Below are positions 22,084 to 33,285 of a stretch of 64,000 nucleotides of DNA, piece after piece. The DNA is taken from positions 496,001 to 560,000 of the forward strand of contig JAOWBW010000044.1 of assembly GCA_026119855.1 (NCBI GenBank). The letters are read 5' to 3'. The translations under genes and the position numbers were made by a program. The notes under the pieces are model-generated. The model saw only the letters and a program-made list of their open reading frames with translations. It did no database searches and was not told the DNA's origin. Position 1 is the first letter of the stretch; each line of letters starts with the position of its first letter. This DNA comes from Campanula takesimana. Its lineage: Eukaryota > Streptophyta > Magnoliopsida > Asterales > Campanulaceae.

Positions 22084-22325
22084 TCGAGTCGACCCTTTCC
22101 TGATAGAGCCTAGTCGATCGAGCCCAGCCTCTGAGCCATGCCCATTATTTGAGCCTCTGAGCCATGCCCATTCCTTGAGTCGACCCTCTCTGATAGAGCC
22201 AAGTCGATCAAGTCTAGCCTCTGAGCCATGCCCATTATTTGAGCCTCTGAGCCATGCCAGCCCCCTTAGTCAACCCTCTCCGAATAGGGCCAAGTTGACC
22301 AAGTCCGGCCTTTGAGCCATGCCTG
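22084..22325 (+). repeat. About 95-bp tandem repeat, three imperfect units
   Basis: Units contain GTCGACCCT, GATAGAGCC and one or two copies of CTCTGAGCCATGCC. The GTCGACCCT start is shared with the preceding 40/31-bp array, so one array probably seeded the other. Confidence 0.75.
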
Positions 22326-22396
22326 TTTAGGAAGGGATGAATGAATATCCACCTAAGGCCCATAGGTTTGAGTAGCCTTAAAATCTCTCACCCGAA

Positions 22397-22434
22397 CTAC
22401 GTTAGGCTTGATTCCCTCGAATAGGGATACATAG
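22397..22434 (+). other. CTACG/CGTAG-framed hairpin, copy 3
   Basis: Outer CTACG (22397-22401) with CATAG (22430-22434), one mismatch. Inner TCCC (22413-22416) with GGGA (22424-22427). It lies 120 bp before the LTR of D. Confidence 0.5.
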
Positions 22435-22555
22435 GAATCTTATACCTCTAGGTCCAGCCATAGAACAAATCAGCCAAGCCGTCCTCCCATCAGATTGAGA
22501 TGCTTATTTTGTCGACAATCCCGCTTTCTTCAAAAGCGACGTTGCCGAGGGGCTC

Positions 22556-23070
22556 TGTAAGTACCCCAATCTGAATTTGACTTACTTTAGAGGAATTCTT
22601 GGTTCCATTTAGGGATAAACCAATGGGCCAGGACCTCACTAGGATAAACCTAATATTCCAGGACTGAAATGAAATTAAACTTAGAAAAATCCAGAAGCTC
22701 GCCAAGTCGAGTCGTACGGACGGTTTGGGTATTTGAGGGGTTGAGCCGTACGGCTATGTTGGGCACCCTCAGTCCCTATAAATTGAACCCCATGCTGATC
22801 ATTTCAGGGGGGGGGATAAAACGTTTTGTGTGTTGATACTCTGCCAGTTTGAGAGCAAAAACTGTGAGTGATACACATTTGAGTGAAAAGTGAGGATGAT
22901 AGGCCATAACCATCATAGGTGAAGCCTCCTTCTCCCCATCTTCTTCTTCATCTCAAACTCTTGTTGTTATTGTTCATATTACTTGTTTACTTTGTGTTAT
23001 TTCTTATTATTCTTGCAAGCCTTGTCCATTCAAGCACTTTACATTTCTTGCAAGTCTTGTCCATTTCAAG

Positions 23071-23132
<62 letters not shown>

Positions 23133-23704
23133 CAAGTCTCGTTTTCTCAAGCTATATATATTATTGTTATATATATATGTATTATGATTATATATGTACA
23201 TTGGAACCAAATCATGATGTGATTCAAGGTTCCCTTCATGCCTTGTATATGATTGTGGGGGTAAAACCTAAAGATGATCATGGTTTGTTAAGTTTTATGT
23301 TGATTTTGTTCTTGTTTGGCCATGAGAGTCATGATTGGGTGATAAAGTTTCAATACTTATCATCCCAACCATGACCTAGCCATAAAATCACCAAGTACGG
23401 GACATAAAGATCCAATCTTTATGTTACATTTTTGTTTCTAAAGACTTAATCTTGCACAATAAGTCCATTTTGATGGTAAAGTTTCAATCTTTACTCATCA
23501 AATGGTCATTTTGGCCCAAAGGGCATGTTCATCAACTTTCTCAAAATTTCCCCAATGATTGTCTTGATCACACCCAAAACCCTTGTTTTTGGTGTCTAAT
23601 TTGTGATCAATGACATAGGGATGATTAAATCCATGTTTTTGTTGAAGAAAATAACTGAAAATGATCATCACAGTCCAGTTTCAGCAAGAACGCTCTGTTT
23701 CCAG
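22556..23704 (+). repeat. LTR of element D, truncated
   Basis: Begins TGTAAGTACCCC and has CCCTATAAATT (TATA box) near 22776. CGTACGG occurs at 22713 and 22747, 34 bp apart. It aligns with the second LTR (23807 onward) until about 23704, then joins a sequence that matches the internal region before an LTR. About 430 bp of the LTR end is therefore missing. Confidence 0.7.
23074..23128. repeat. (TA)n microsatellite
   Basis: About 27 TA units inside the truncated D LTR. The matching part of the second D LTR has no such tract, so it expanded in this copy. Confidence 0.95.
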
Positions 23705-23806
23705 CCCTTAACCAAATCGGTCAATCCGTCCTCCTATCATAGGCAGATTGGGATGCTTATTTTATCGACAACCCCACTTTCCTAAAGCAACGTTGTAGAG
23801 GGGCTC
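23705..23806 (+). other. Second internal 3' end of a D-type element
   Basis: Resembles 22455-22555 (GATGCTTATTTT, TCGACAA, polypurine GAGGGGCTC) and leads into a second LTR. It shows recombination between two D-family copies. Confidence 0.6.
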
Positions 23807-24172
23807 TGTAAGTACCCCAATCTGAATCGAAACCAACTTAGAGGAATTCTTGGTACCATTCAGGGATAAACTGGATAGACTAGGACCTCACTAGGATAAA
23901 CCAAAACTTTAAGACTGTTCTGGAATAAAAATTGGAAAAATCCAGAAGCTCGCAAGAAAGACCCGTACGGATGGTTTGGGCACGAGAAAGCCCCAGCTGT
24001 ACGGATGGTTTGGGCGCCATCAGTCCCTATAAATTAAGGCCCTTGCTAATCATTTCAGGGGGGAGAAAATAGTTTTGTATACAGAAACTCTGCTCGATTG
24101 AGATCAGAAACACAAACATTGTCAAAATTGAGTGAAAGAGAGGAAGATAGGCTAGAATCAAACATTGGTGAG
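23807..24172 (+). repeat. Second D LTR, left part (split by element B)
   Basis: Begins TGTAAGTACCCC. It has CCCTATAAATT near 24026 and a TACGG pair at 23964 and 23998 (34 bp apart, as in the other D LTR). Ends at the GTGAG target duplication of B (24168-24172) and resumes at 40577. Confidence 0.8.
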
Positions 24173-26480
24173 TGTGAGAGCCCGCGCCCGAGATGATCGG
24201 ATCACCGCGAAATGACCGCCCGTGAAAGCGGTTCGCGCCCGTCTCGTGCTGATGCGCTTTTGGAAATGCGCTCGGTTCTCACACAATGGTTTCCTCTTGA
24301 TGCTGTGATTTGATTGCAAGAGTCGCCACCTCATTTTGATTTTAGGAAAAATGAAGAAAAAACCTTTTTTGAGAAAATGGGTTCGGGGGCTAAGTTACGA
24401 GAAGAGAAGGGGTTAGGCACTCTTCTCGCCCGTGATGGTCTCTATATGTGTGCCACTTATATTCAATTTTATGCCTTTTAATTTGGATTTTATGCCCTAC
24501 CAAAAAATGGTGATGAAATATATATGGAGGTCTTCCTATTCTAGGAAGTTTCATTTTTATTCACAACCGGGAACTCGGTTTGAGTGGATTCCCCGATTGG
24601 TTTTCAAGAATGGTTTTGATCATATCAAGCAATAATACATCCACGGGAGGGGAGATTTACACAATTACACATATACAAAAAATAGGGGAGACAAATCCCA
24701 CAAATAATAATATATATCCTCGACGGTGCTTTTGTTGATTTCGGTGATACTTTCCGTCCCCGAGCCGTCGTACCTGTCCTAAAATCAATCCGATTCCAAA
24801 ACTAAAAATTGGGGATTAATCCCTGAATACTAGGGATCACAAGGGAGTTTTTTTAGACTTTTTGGACCAATTTTAGGCCCCAAACACATGCAATAAAGTT
24901 GATCACAATATTCAGCCCAGAAAAGGCAAACAGAAACCTTAGCATGTTTATCACCAATTTTCACCATCTTACCTTGGAAATATGACAAAACCCAAAGAAC
25001 AAAAGTTGAAGACCACGAATAAAAAATGAATATCCAAAACTTTGTAGTTCATAGGATGAGTTTTAGTGGTTCAAAAGGTTTCTGACATTTCAATGTCAGA
25101 AACTGGAAGTACAGAATCTGAATTTTTGAGTTTGAAACATATGTTTGAAAGGAGCACTTCCAGTGATCCAAAAAATATATAAAAAATATGATAATCATCT
25201 TGAGTTCGTGTAGAACAAAATCCATGTTTTTATCTTTGTCCAGAAAATTATTTTTCATCAAGTTTGAAGCCCAAGAACACAGAAAGGTACCACAGTGAAT
25301 AAACAACTCAGAATCACTGAGACCCAAATTTATGCATGTAAATATGATCTAGGCATGGAATATGAACATGAAACTTTATGATCATATATTTCAACATGTT
25401 ATGAACAACTTTTGTTCTTTGACCTAAACCAGAAAACCAATAAAAGATGGATTTACAAGCTCATCAAAATCAAGACTCTGTACAGAAAGTAAAAACTGAT
25501 TATATGAGGCATGATTATAGACCTCAAAACACTACTATATCTTCAAACCAAGGCATGAAACTCAAGGACTTTGATATTTAACATGTTAACAACATTATCC
25601 TTCTTGACTAAGGCTTAAAGTCATCTTCCTTATCTCTGTTCCGGCTTTCCGCTCCGCAACTGCTCCGTTGTGCGCGTCTCCGGTGTCCCGGTTGTCCGCG
25701 AGTCCAACATGAAAGTTGCTCGGAATATTTTTTTGGTCAGGCCGGTATATCTGAAATATTTTTATGAGCAAGGAACGACAATAATATATTTTTTCCTCTT
25801 CTTGACCAATTGATAAGATATTTTGAAATATTTTCCAATTTGGATAACCATCTTTCCGGCTCCGGCTTTTCGCTCCGTAACTGCTCCGTTGTGCGCGCCT
25901 CCGGTGTCCCGGTTGTCCGCGAGTCCAACATGAAAGTTGCTCGGAATATTTTTCTGGTCAGGCCGGTATATCTGAAATATTTTTATGAGCAAGGAACGAC
26001 AATAATATATTTTTTTCTCTTCTTGACCAGTTGATAAGATATTTTGAGATATTTTCAAATTTGGATAACCATCTTTCCGGCTCCGGCTTTCCGCTCCGTC
26101 GTGCGCGCTCCGGTGTCCCGGTTGTCCGCGGGCCCAACATGAAAGTTGCTTGGAATAATTTTGTGGTCACGCCGGTATATCTGAAATATGTCAATTAGCA
26201 AGGAAAGGTAATAATACATTTTTAATGCACAGAATGGATAACAGCGAGCAGTTCGGGGGGTTGCGGGCCCCGTTTCCGGTCCCGCACCTCGAAAAACGAA
26301 ATTTTTGCCTGTTTGCTCGTTTTTTCGCTCTAGTCATGAATTTGAAGTCCGTTTATCCATTCGATGCACCGATAAGGCTCACGGCAGTCCCGCACAGCCA
26401 AATCGAGGGTTTTAGGTCAATTTTCGGGTTTAGACCGATTCAAGGTGGGTTTTTAGGGGTGCAAGATCAGGGTATCTACA
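24173..26480 (-). repeat. 3' LTR of element B
   Basis: It is 2308 bp long and aligns with 37810-40571. It lacks a 678-bp segment found in the other LTR and has three copies, not two, of a 222-bp tandem repeat. On the minus strand it starts TGTAGATACCC, directly after the purine-rich GAGGGGCTC (26481-26489). Confidence 0.9.
25641..26200 (-). repeat. 222-bp tandem repeat in the B 3' LTR
   Basis: Units start near 25641, 25861 and 26083 with CCGGCTTTCCGCTCCG and include GTGTCCCGGTTGTCCGCG and GCCGGTATATCTGAAATAT. The 5' LTR has two such units (39953 and 40174), so unequal exchange or slippage changed the number after insertion. Confidence 0.88.
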
Positions 26481-28030
26481 GAGCCCCTCGTCGAATCTCC
26501 TGGTTAAAGGGGATTCTACGATTCACTAAGAGACACTCGATCTCGTCTAGGGTGTAACGGCTGGGTCCAAGGTAGGACTTCCTACGTATCTCTTTCGAGA
26601 ATCAAGCCTCCGTAGTTCTAACTCAAACTATCAATCAAACACAGACAATGGTCGGTTCCGGTTTCCCGGTTTACCTACGTATCTCTCTCGAGAATCAGAC
26701 CAAACGTAGTTCAAGTTTATTAAAATTTAAAGCAGGGGGTAGCATTGAGATGCGATATCTCTTTGCTGGGGATGGGGGTTGGCATTGAGACATGGTTATG
26801 AGAATGGGCGACTGAGCTCACCAAGGTAAGCTGCCTACGTATCCCTTGAGGGAATCAAATCGCGGCGTAGTTCTGGGGAGGTACAACTCGGGCCCCCGAG
26901 ATGACCAAGGTGGAATAACATAACTTCAACTGGGAACGTAAGACGTTGCGCAGTTCGGGGGAGGTAATCTCGGGCGCCCGAGAAGACCAGGGTGGAACAA
27001 CATAGCATTGCTGGGAGTTGCATTGAGAAGCGAAGTCTCTTTGCTGGGGGGTTGGTATTTGACCAACAAATTGCGAGAATTGGCGACTGAGTCCAACGTT
27101 GTGAACTGCCTACGTATCCCGCCGTGGGAATCAAGTCGAGTCGTAGTTCTGATTAGAACCGACTCAAACAATTAAGAGAAGGTTTAAGACCAACACGACT
27201 CAAGGGTTGACGCAAGGTACAATCCGAGTAAAGGGTGCATTGAGATTTGATCTCTCTTTGCAAAGGGATGGAAATCATGAAAGGAGAACGTACGACGTTG
27301 CGCAGTTCGGGGAGGTAATCTCGGGCGCCGGAGAAGACCAAGCTGGAACAACATATCTTTTCAAAAGGGGGACCTACGACGTTGCGCAGTTCGGGGAAGT
27401 AATCCCGATCTTTCGAGAAAACTGAGGGCAATAAACAACTGAAGCCATTTATGTACACAAACTAAAATCAAGGATACGCTGCATTCTGCGCCGTCCAGAT
27501 TCTTCTGCCTTTGTTTTTGCTGTGTGATGAGATTTTTGTACTTTTTAAGCGACAGACCACCGCTTTGTGTGATCCACTGGTGCTGTTTTAACCCCGACTG
27601 ATTCTTTTTTGCTATTGGGAGGGATAACAGGATCGGCTTCGTCCGTTGATCTGCAAGTTAGCTTTGCATGCAGTGGCAGATGTGATTCACACAGATAAAA
27701 ATTGGATTATTCTGACCGAACACAATCTTTCTTTTATTCTAAAATTCCGGATACTCTTTTTTTTTTTTTTTTAAATGACACCGACTCGCGATTAATGACC
27801 AACACTGAATCAATCCCGGATTTCAGAGGGCGGCTGCGGTTATATTCATGATAAAGGGGACAAGGTTCAATGCCTAGGGATGAGGACAAGGAAAATGTCA
27901 ACTTTTCTAAGAGCCGCCGTACGGACGACTGACACCTTCTGCTGGGTTTTTGACTTTTCGAACCTTGCTTTTGGCTAGGGGGGACGGGGAGACAACCCCT
28001 TTTGGAATACTGATGATTTAGGCCGAGTTT
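26481..28030 (-). other. 3' untranslated region of B with repeated hairpins
   Basis: Non-coding. Four copies of the CTACG/CGTAG-framed hairpin lie at 26582-26615, 26675-26709, 26835-26870 and 27110-27146, with inner stems TCTC/GAGA, TCTC/GAGA, TCCC/GGGA and TCCC/GGGA. Between them are CTCGGG-type inverted repeats: 26887-26900, 26968-26983 (a perfect 16-bp palindrome), 27319-27334, and a decayed one near 27400. They sit next to GACGTTGCGCAGTTC. Bases 27450-28030 hold a T-run and nothing else I recognise before the TATA box of the antisense gene. Confidence 0.7.
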
Positions 28031-28039
28031 TTAGGAGGT

Positions 28040-28047
28040 TATAAAAG
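28040..28047 (+). promoter_or_regulatory. TATA box of the antisense gene in B
   Basis: TATAAAAG at 28040-28047, 86 bp before the ATG at 28133, with a CT-rich stretch between them where a start site would be expected (about 28070-28080). It points away from the gag-pol direction. Confidence 0.6.
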
Positions 28048-28132
28048 GGGAGGGGGAGCTCTTCTTATTTCTCACACCAACCAACTTCTCCTTTTTCCTG
28101 CTTTGCATCCTTTAGCTCATTTCCCTTCTAAA

Positions 28133-29545
28133 ATGGCTAATCTTGGCCAAACCCTGGTTAACATCGAAGAATACCGGGTAGGACTCGACTGCTGGGTGAA
28201 TTCATACCCAAATAATGTACGAGCGGTGCTAGAAGAAAACTATCATTTCAAGTTGCTCTTTACTCTGAGGAAGCTTCCCATTCAGTGGGAGATGATCCGC
28301 GGTGCTTCTGTTTTCTGGTCAACCCGGACCCACTTGTTCAATTTCAATCAAGACGAACTGTGTCCCACCTTTGAGGAATTCTGCGCCATTACAGGCAATA
28401 CCATTTACGGCAAGGCCATGGTGCCCACTTCCCGCAGGACACCTGCTCGGTGGCTCATTGAAACCTTTGGCTTTGATATTGACTTCTTAAGGGTTCTCCT
28501 TCATGGGACCCACCTTGACATTACTTGCTTCCCCGAACTCTTTGGCGAGGCTGACCCTCATAACCCGGTGTACTCCGACCGTAGGGACTTTGCCTTGGTT
28601 ATGTGCCTATTTGCAGAGATGTTTTTCGTTTCTTACGATGGCTTTATCGACTCAAGGATGGTGGACATCGTTGATTCTTGCAAGCGTGGTGCCGGCAACG
28701 TGATGACTGTCCTCTTGGCTGAGACTTTGCATGGGCTGGACGGCTACTATCCCAGAGGTGATGCTTTCACGTCGGGCAGCCCCATTCTATTGCAGATATG
28801 GCTTCAGGAGCATCTCAAGATCATTCGGCCGGTGTCGAATCCAGACTATACCCCTTCTATGCTTCCAAGGCGAGGTTTATACAGGCAAAACTGCACTACC
28901 GTCAAGGAGTGGGTTGGACACTTTTGGCGGATCACATCGGCAGACATCACGTGGGTCCCTCCACATTGGGGTTTGAGCAGGTATCTCATTACGAGTGTGG
29001 GTCATTCCTTCATCTGGCTGGCTGGGCTTCGCTCCACCACTTTCTACTTGGGCCAACGGGTGGCTCGCCAGTTCGGACAAGTCCAAGGGATCCCCTTTTC
29101 TGACCTTCCCATCACAGATAATTTGCCGGTGAGTACCAACATATGCAACTTGATCAAAGAGGTTTGGTATCAGAATGGTGCACACATCGGTCGAGGCAGG
29201 CACCGGGGTGAAGGGGACACATTTTATGAACCCACTTTGGAATATCTTGAGTGGTTGGGCCCTCAAATTGCTGAAGAAACCGCTACCATTGCAGCTTTGG
29301 TACTGGAGCTCGTAGGTCCAGAAATTCTGTCTGGGGATTACTATTCCCAGATAACAGGGCCGACAGTTTTCCAGAATCAGATTGGCGGGAGTCAACCACG
29401 CAGCGGTCATCGATCCGGACGCCGCAGAAATGATCGGGGCTCAATGTCAAGGAACACCCAGCCTGATGCAACGAACTCTGAGAATCAAAGGGGAGAAAGT
29501 TCGACGGGTCCTTATCCGAACGTGTTCGATCGTCTCAGTCCCTGA
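28133..29545 (+). CDS. Plant-mobile-domain (DUF7745-like) protein, antisense to gag-pol
   Basis: An intact frame of 470 residues from ATG 28133 (MANLGQTLVN) to TGA 29543-29545. The body (about residues 20-400) resembles the plant mobile domain/DUF7745 family: WEMIRGASVFW, a LCPTFEEFCAITG motif and a helical core with GHSFIWLAGLR. The C-terminus is Gly/Arg/Ser-rich and disordered. This family occurs as an extra, often antisense, gene in Tat-lineage elements and in host transposase-derived genes; its biochemical role is unknown. It has a TATA box at 28040, and an AATAAA (29545-29550) that overlaps the stop codon. It lies between integrase and the 3' LTR, which is the standard site. It is the only uninterrupted coding unit of element B. 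An upstream in-frame TTG at 28103 is not a likely start. Confidence 0.82.
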   Translation: MANLGQTLVNIEEYRVGLDCWVNSYPNNVRAVLEENYHFKLLFTLRKLPIQWEMIRGASVFWSTRTHLFNFNQDELCPTFEEFCAITGNTIYGKAMVPTSRRTPARWLIETFGFDIDFLRVLLHGTHLDITCFPELFGEADPHNPVYSDRRDFALVMCLFAEMFFVSYDGFIDSRMVDIVDSCKRGAGNVMTVLLAETLHGLDGYYPRGDAFTSGSPILLQIWLQEHLKIIRPVSNPDYTPSMLPRRGLYRQNCTTVKEWVGHFWRITSADITWVPPHWGLSRYLITSVGHSFIWLAGLRSTTFYLGQRVARQFGQVQGIPFSDLPITDNLPVSTNICNLIKEVWYQNGAHIGRGRHRGEGDTFYEPTLEYLEWLGPQIAEETATIAALVLELVGPEILSGDYYSQITGPTVFQNQIGGSQPRSGHRSGRRRNDRGSMSRNTQPDATNSENQRGESSTGPYPNVFDRLSP

Positions 29546-29713
29546 ATAAAGTTTCAGTTATTTTCGCTTTAATCCTTGGTTGCCACGCCAAGATGATATG
29601 TTTTTATTTCAAAGTTTGTTGTGTTTGTTTTTCCTTTTGAATGTAATGTTTGCAAGTTCAAAGTGGGGAATAAAAAGCTTTCTTTACTTTTAATGACCGG
29701 ACCCGAAGGTTGC

Positions 29714-29747
29714 CTATGTTCCTCTTTAGAGGCTCAGGTCAACGTAG
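29714..29747 (-). other. CTACG/CGTAG-framed hairpin, copy 8
   Basis: Outer CTATG (29714-29718) with CGTAG (29743-29747). Inner CCTC (29721-29724) with GAGG (29729-29732), loop TTTA. It lies between the antisense gene and the end of pol. Just beyond it, near 29790, is the post-pol segment TTTCGGGTTTTCA. Confidence 0.6.
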
Positions 29748-29840
29748 TTCGACACAGTTACATGAAATTTTGAGCGCCTCCTGTTTTTTTACCTAGAACT
29801 GCCCTTTCGGGTTTTCACCTCTAGTGGGGCTGTCTTTTGC

Positions 29841-29878
<38 letters not shown>

Positions 29879-29910
29879 GACTCGATAGGAAACACAAATC
29901 TCTGCGTCTT

Positions 29911-32900
29911 CTACGCATAATACTTCTTCAATTTGCTGAGGTTGCAGGGCTGAACAAGGTCTTCTCCAAATTCAGTTTGCAGGAACACGGCTCCACCAGA
30001 CTGTATCTTCTTGACAATGTAGGGGCCCAACCACGGAGACTTCCATTTCCCTCGGGGGTCGACATAACTTGGTGGCTTTTCTCGCAGTACAAGATCTCCC
30101 ATTTTGATATTGCGGTCTTTCACTTTCTTGTTAAATGCTCTGGCAATTCTGCGCTGGTACGCACGATTGTGCTCAAGGGCCAACAACCGCTTTTCATCGA
30201 GCAATGCTAACTCTTCATGGAGACTTTGTAACCAATCAACTTCAGACACTTGATTCTCAAGTAGCACTCTCATAGAGGGGATTTCAAGCTCAATCGGGAG
30301 AACTGCTTCCATGCCATATGCAAGTGAATAAGGAGTAACCCCAGTCGATGTCCGAACAGATCTGCGGTATCCCCACAAGGCTAAAGGCAGCTTCTCGGAC
30401 CAATCTTTTCCAGTGATAGCCATCTTTCTAATGATGTTCTCCAGGGTTTTGTTCGCCGCTTCTACCGCTCCATTGGCTTGGGGTCGATAGGGAGATGACT
30501 TGTGTCTGACCACCCGGAATTCGTCAAGCAATCGGTTGACTTCCCCTTCAAAGTGAGTTCCATTATCTGAGATCATCTCATAAGGGACCCCATATCTGTA
30601 GAAAATGTTGGTACGAATGAACTCGGCTACCTTCTTGGCATTCAAAACTTTGTAAGCAGCGGCCTCAACCCACTTGGTGAAGTAATCGATAGCTACGAGC
30701 ACGTATTCTTGCCCACCCGAACCTTTCGGTTTGACCTGACCAATAACATCTATCCCCCATGTGGAGAAAGTCCAAGGAGCAGTTGATTGATAAAGAACGT
30801 GTGGCGGCAGATGTTGTAGACTAGCGTACCGCTGACACTGATCACAGGTTCGCACTTTCATCATACAATCCTTTTCCATCGTGGTCCATTAGTACCCTTG
30901 CCTCACTATCTTCTTAGCGAGCATGTGCCCATTCATGTGGGGTCCACACAGTCCCCCATGGATTTCATCCATGATTCTATTCGCCTCAGTCTTATCTACA
31001 CAGAGCAAATTTGGTCCGTGATGATACCTTTTGTACAACTGATCTCCGGAAATCACAAATTGGGAGGCCCATCTGCGCATTGCAATCCTTGCCCTTTTAT
31101 CCCTTTCTGGAGGGTAGGTCCCATTCCTGAGCACATTCCATACGTCTGTATACCACAGCTCTTCATTCTCTTCGCTTTCTAGCTCAATATCCAGGCAGTA
31201 GGCTGGGATTGATCTCTTACTAACCACAAACGGCTTTACCATAACATCTGCAGGGAATTCCATGATGGAGGCTAGGGTAGCCAATGCATCTGCGAATCTG
31301 TTTCGGTCCCTTGGGAGATAATGGAATGAGATATCTGAGAAGCGTTCTGTGAGCGCTACCAGTCAAATATGATACTGCTGTAGTCTTGGATCCAGGATTT
31401 TCCATTTTCCCTCGACCTGATTGATGATCAAGGCGGAGTCCCCGAACACTTCAATTTCTTTGACCCCTCGATTTAATGCTTCTCCCAGGCCGGCGATGCA
31501 AGCCTCATACTCTGCTGTGTTATTCGAACAGTCGAAGTCTAACCGGATAGCAATGGGCGTGTGCGCATCACTTGGATCAATGAGCAAGATTCCAATTCCG
31601 AAACCTCTCTTGTTGGCAGCCCCATCAAAGAAGAGTTGCCACTTATTCTCCGAACAATCAACAGTGTAGATCCCTTCATCGGGAAATTGAGCTTCTGGTT
31701 CGGGCTCAAGATCAAGAGACAAATCTGCAAGCTGGTCTGCTATCACCCTTTCTTTAATGGACTTAGGTGTTGCGTAAGTCATATCAAACTCGCTTAAGAG
31801 AAAAGCCCACTTGGCCACTCGATTGGACATGGTTGGCCTTTCGAGGATGTACTTCACTGGATCCATTCGGGATATAATCTGGACAGGTAAGGATTGCAGA
31901 TAAATTTTTAATCGCTGCGAGACCCAAACCAAACCGGTACATGCCTTTTCCAACGCTGAGTAGTTCAATTCACTCCCTTGTAGCTTTCTGCTAACAAAAT
32001 AGATGGCACTTTCCACCCAGGAGTCCTCTTTTTCTTGTGCAAGCATTGCTCCTACTACAGTATCAGTAACTGTTAGGTACAGTCGTAAGGGTTTGTACGA
32101 ATGAGGTGGCGCCAAGACCGGTGGGCTTGTCAAGTATTCTTTGACCTTTTCAAAAGCAATCTGGCATTCTTCATCCCATGATCGATCGGTGTCCTTTTTT
32201 AGGAGCTTAAAGAGCGGTTCACACATCATGGTTAACTGCCATATGAATCTGCTAATGTATTGAATCCTTCCCAAGAAACCTTTCACCTCTTTTTGAGTTC
32301 GAGGTTGAGGCATTTCTGTGATGGCCTTTATTTTGTCGGGGTCGACTTCAATCCCTTTTTCAGTTACCAAGAAACCTGAGACTTTGCCTCGGACAGTACC
32401 GAATGTGCATTTAGCAGGATTCAATTTCATGTGGTACTTCTGCAACCTTTCGAAGAACTTTCTGAGGTCAATCAGATGCTGAGCGCCTTCTTCAACTGAG
32501 TGCACAATCATGTCATCAACGTAGATTTCAAGATCTTTGTGGATCATGTCATGAAAAAGGGTCGTAGCACCTCTTTGATAAGTGGTTCCGGCATTTTTAA
32601 GACCGAAAGGCATCACAGTATAGCAGAACGTCCCCCACGGGGTGATGAAGGAAGTTTTCTCTTGATCTTCTACTGCCATCTTAATTTGGTTATAACCCGC
32701 CATTCCATCAACGAACGACTTCACTTTGTGCATTGCAACTGAGTCCACCAAAATGTCAATATTTGGTAACGGGAAATCATCCTTCGGGCAAGCCTTGTTG
32801 AGGTCTCTGAAATCAACACATATCCGGACTTTGCCGTTCGCCTTTTCAACTGTGACCATATTGGACAACCATTGGGGATACTCCACAACTCGGATGAAGC

Positions 32901-33285
32901 CTACTTGTAGCAGCCTCTCGATCTCCTCTTTAACCTGAAGGGCCCACTGCGGCTTGATTCTGCGTAGTTTCTGCTTGACCGGTTTGGCGTCAGGAAAGGT
33001 AGGAATTCGGTGTTCCACGATCGTTGGATCTAACCCTGGCATGTCTTCATACGACCAGGCAAACACATCAACAAATTCTTTGAGTAAACTGATCAGCTGT
33101 TCCCTGTCAGCCCCTTGCATGAAGCTCCGGATCTTCATTTCTTTGACTTCTTCATTCAGCCCCAGATTGATGGTAGACAGATTTTCCCCACAGGCTTCTA
33201 ATTTTCGTTCCCCAAGCTGTTTTGCTAACCTGTTTAACTCGATTAAATAGTCTTTTTCATCTTGACTTATGTTTTTTAAAGATTC
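29911..33285 (-). pseudogene. pol of element B: RT, two RNase H domains, integrase
   Basis: One frame runs leftward from about 33285, overlapping the end of the protease frame, with two in-frame stops: TGA at 31363-31365 and TAA at 30889-30891. Counting from Met 33138, RT has FVDGMAGYNQI near 142-152 and YVDD at 206-209. A first Gypsy RNase H follows. A second RNase H has FFDGAAN, NTAEYEA and FGDSAL; this dual arrangement marks the Tat lineage. Integrase has the zinc-binding His pair (near 30920) and CDQC (near 30840). Its catalytic triad is D44, D105 and E140 counted from Met 30879, and the C-terminal domain ends at KKYYA. The catalytic residues are present, so the nonsense codons are the main damage. 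Confidence 0.88.

Larger units (their letters stand above)
20518..22555 (+). mobile_element. Element D: 3' untranslated end of a Tat-type element
   Basis: No coding. It holds a TACGG pair (20529 and 20573), a set of CGTAAGTCC-containing repeats (20770-21000), a 50-bp tandem array (21001-21590), CGTAAGTCC/CGTAAGACC repeats again (21590-21810), a 40/31-bp array (21808-22031), a 95-bp array (22084-22325), hairpin copy 3, and a polypurine tract CCGAGGGGCTC directly before the LTR at 22556. The 5' part of this element is missing at the junction with the A LTR (20517/20518). Confidence 0.65.

Noticed and set aside
22919..23374. Hydrophobic frame with Ile/Tyr run
   Set aside because: It is driven by the (TA)n tract in an LTR; the homologous LTR has no such frame.
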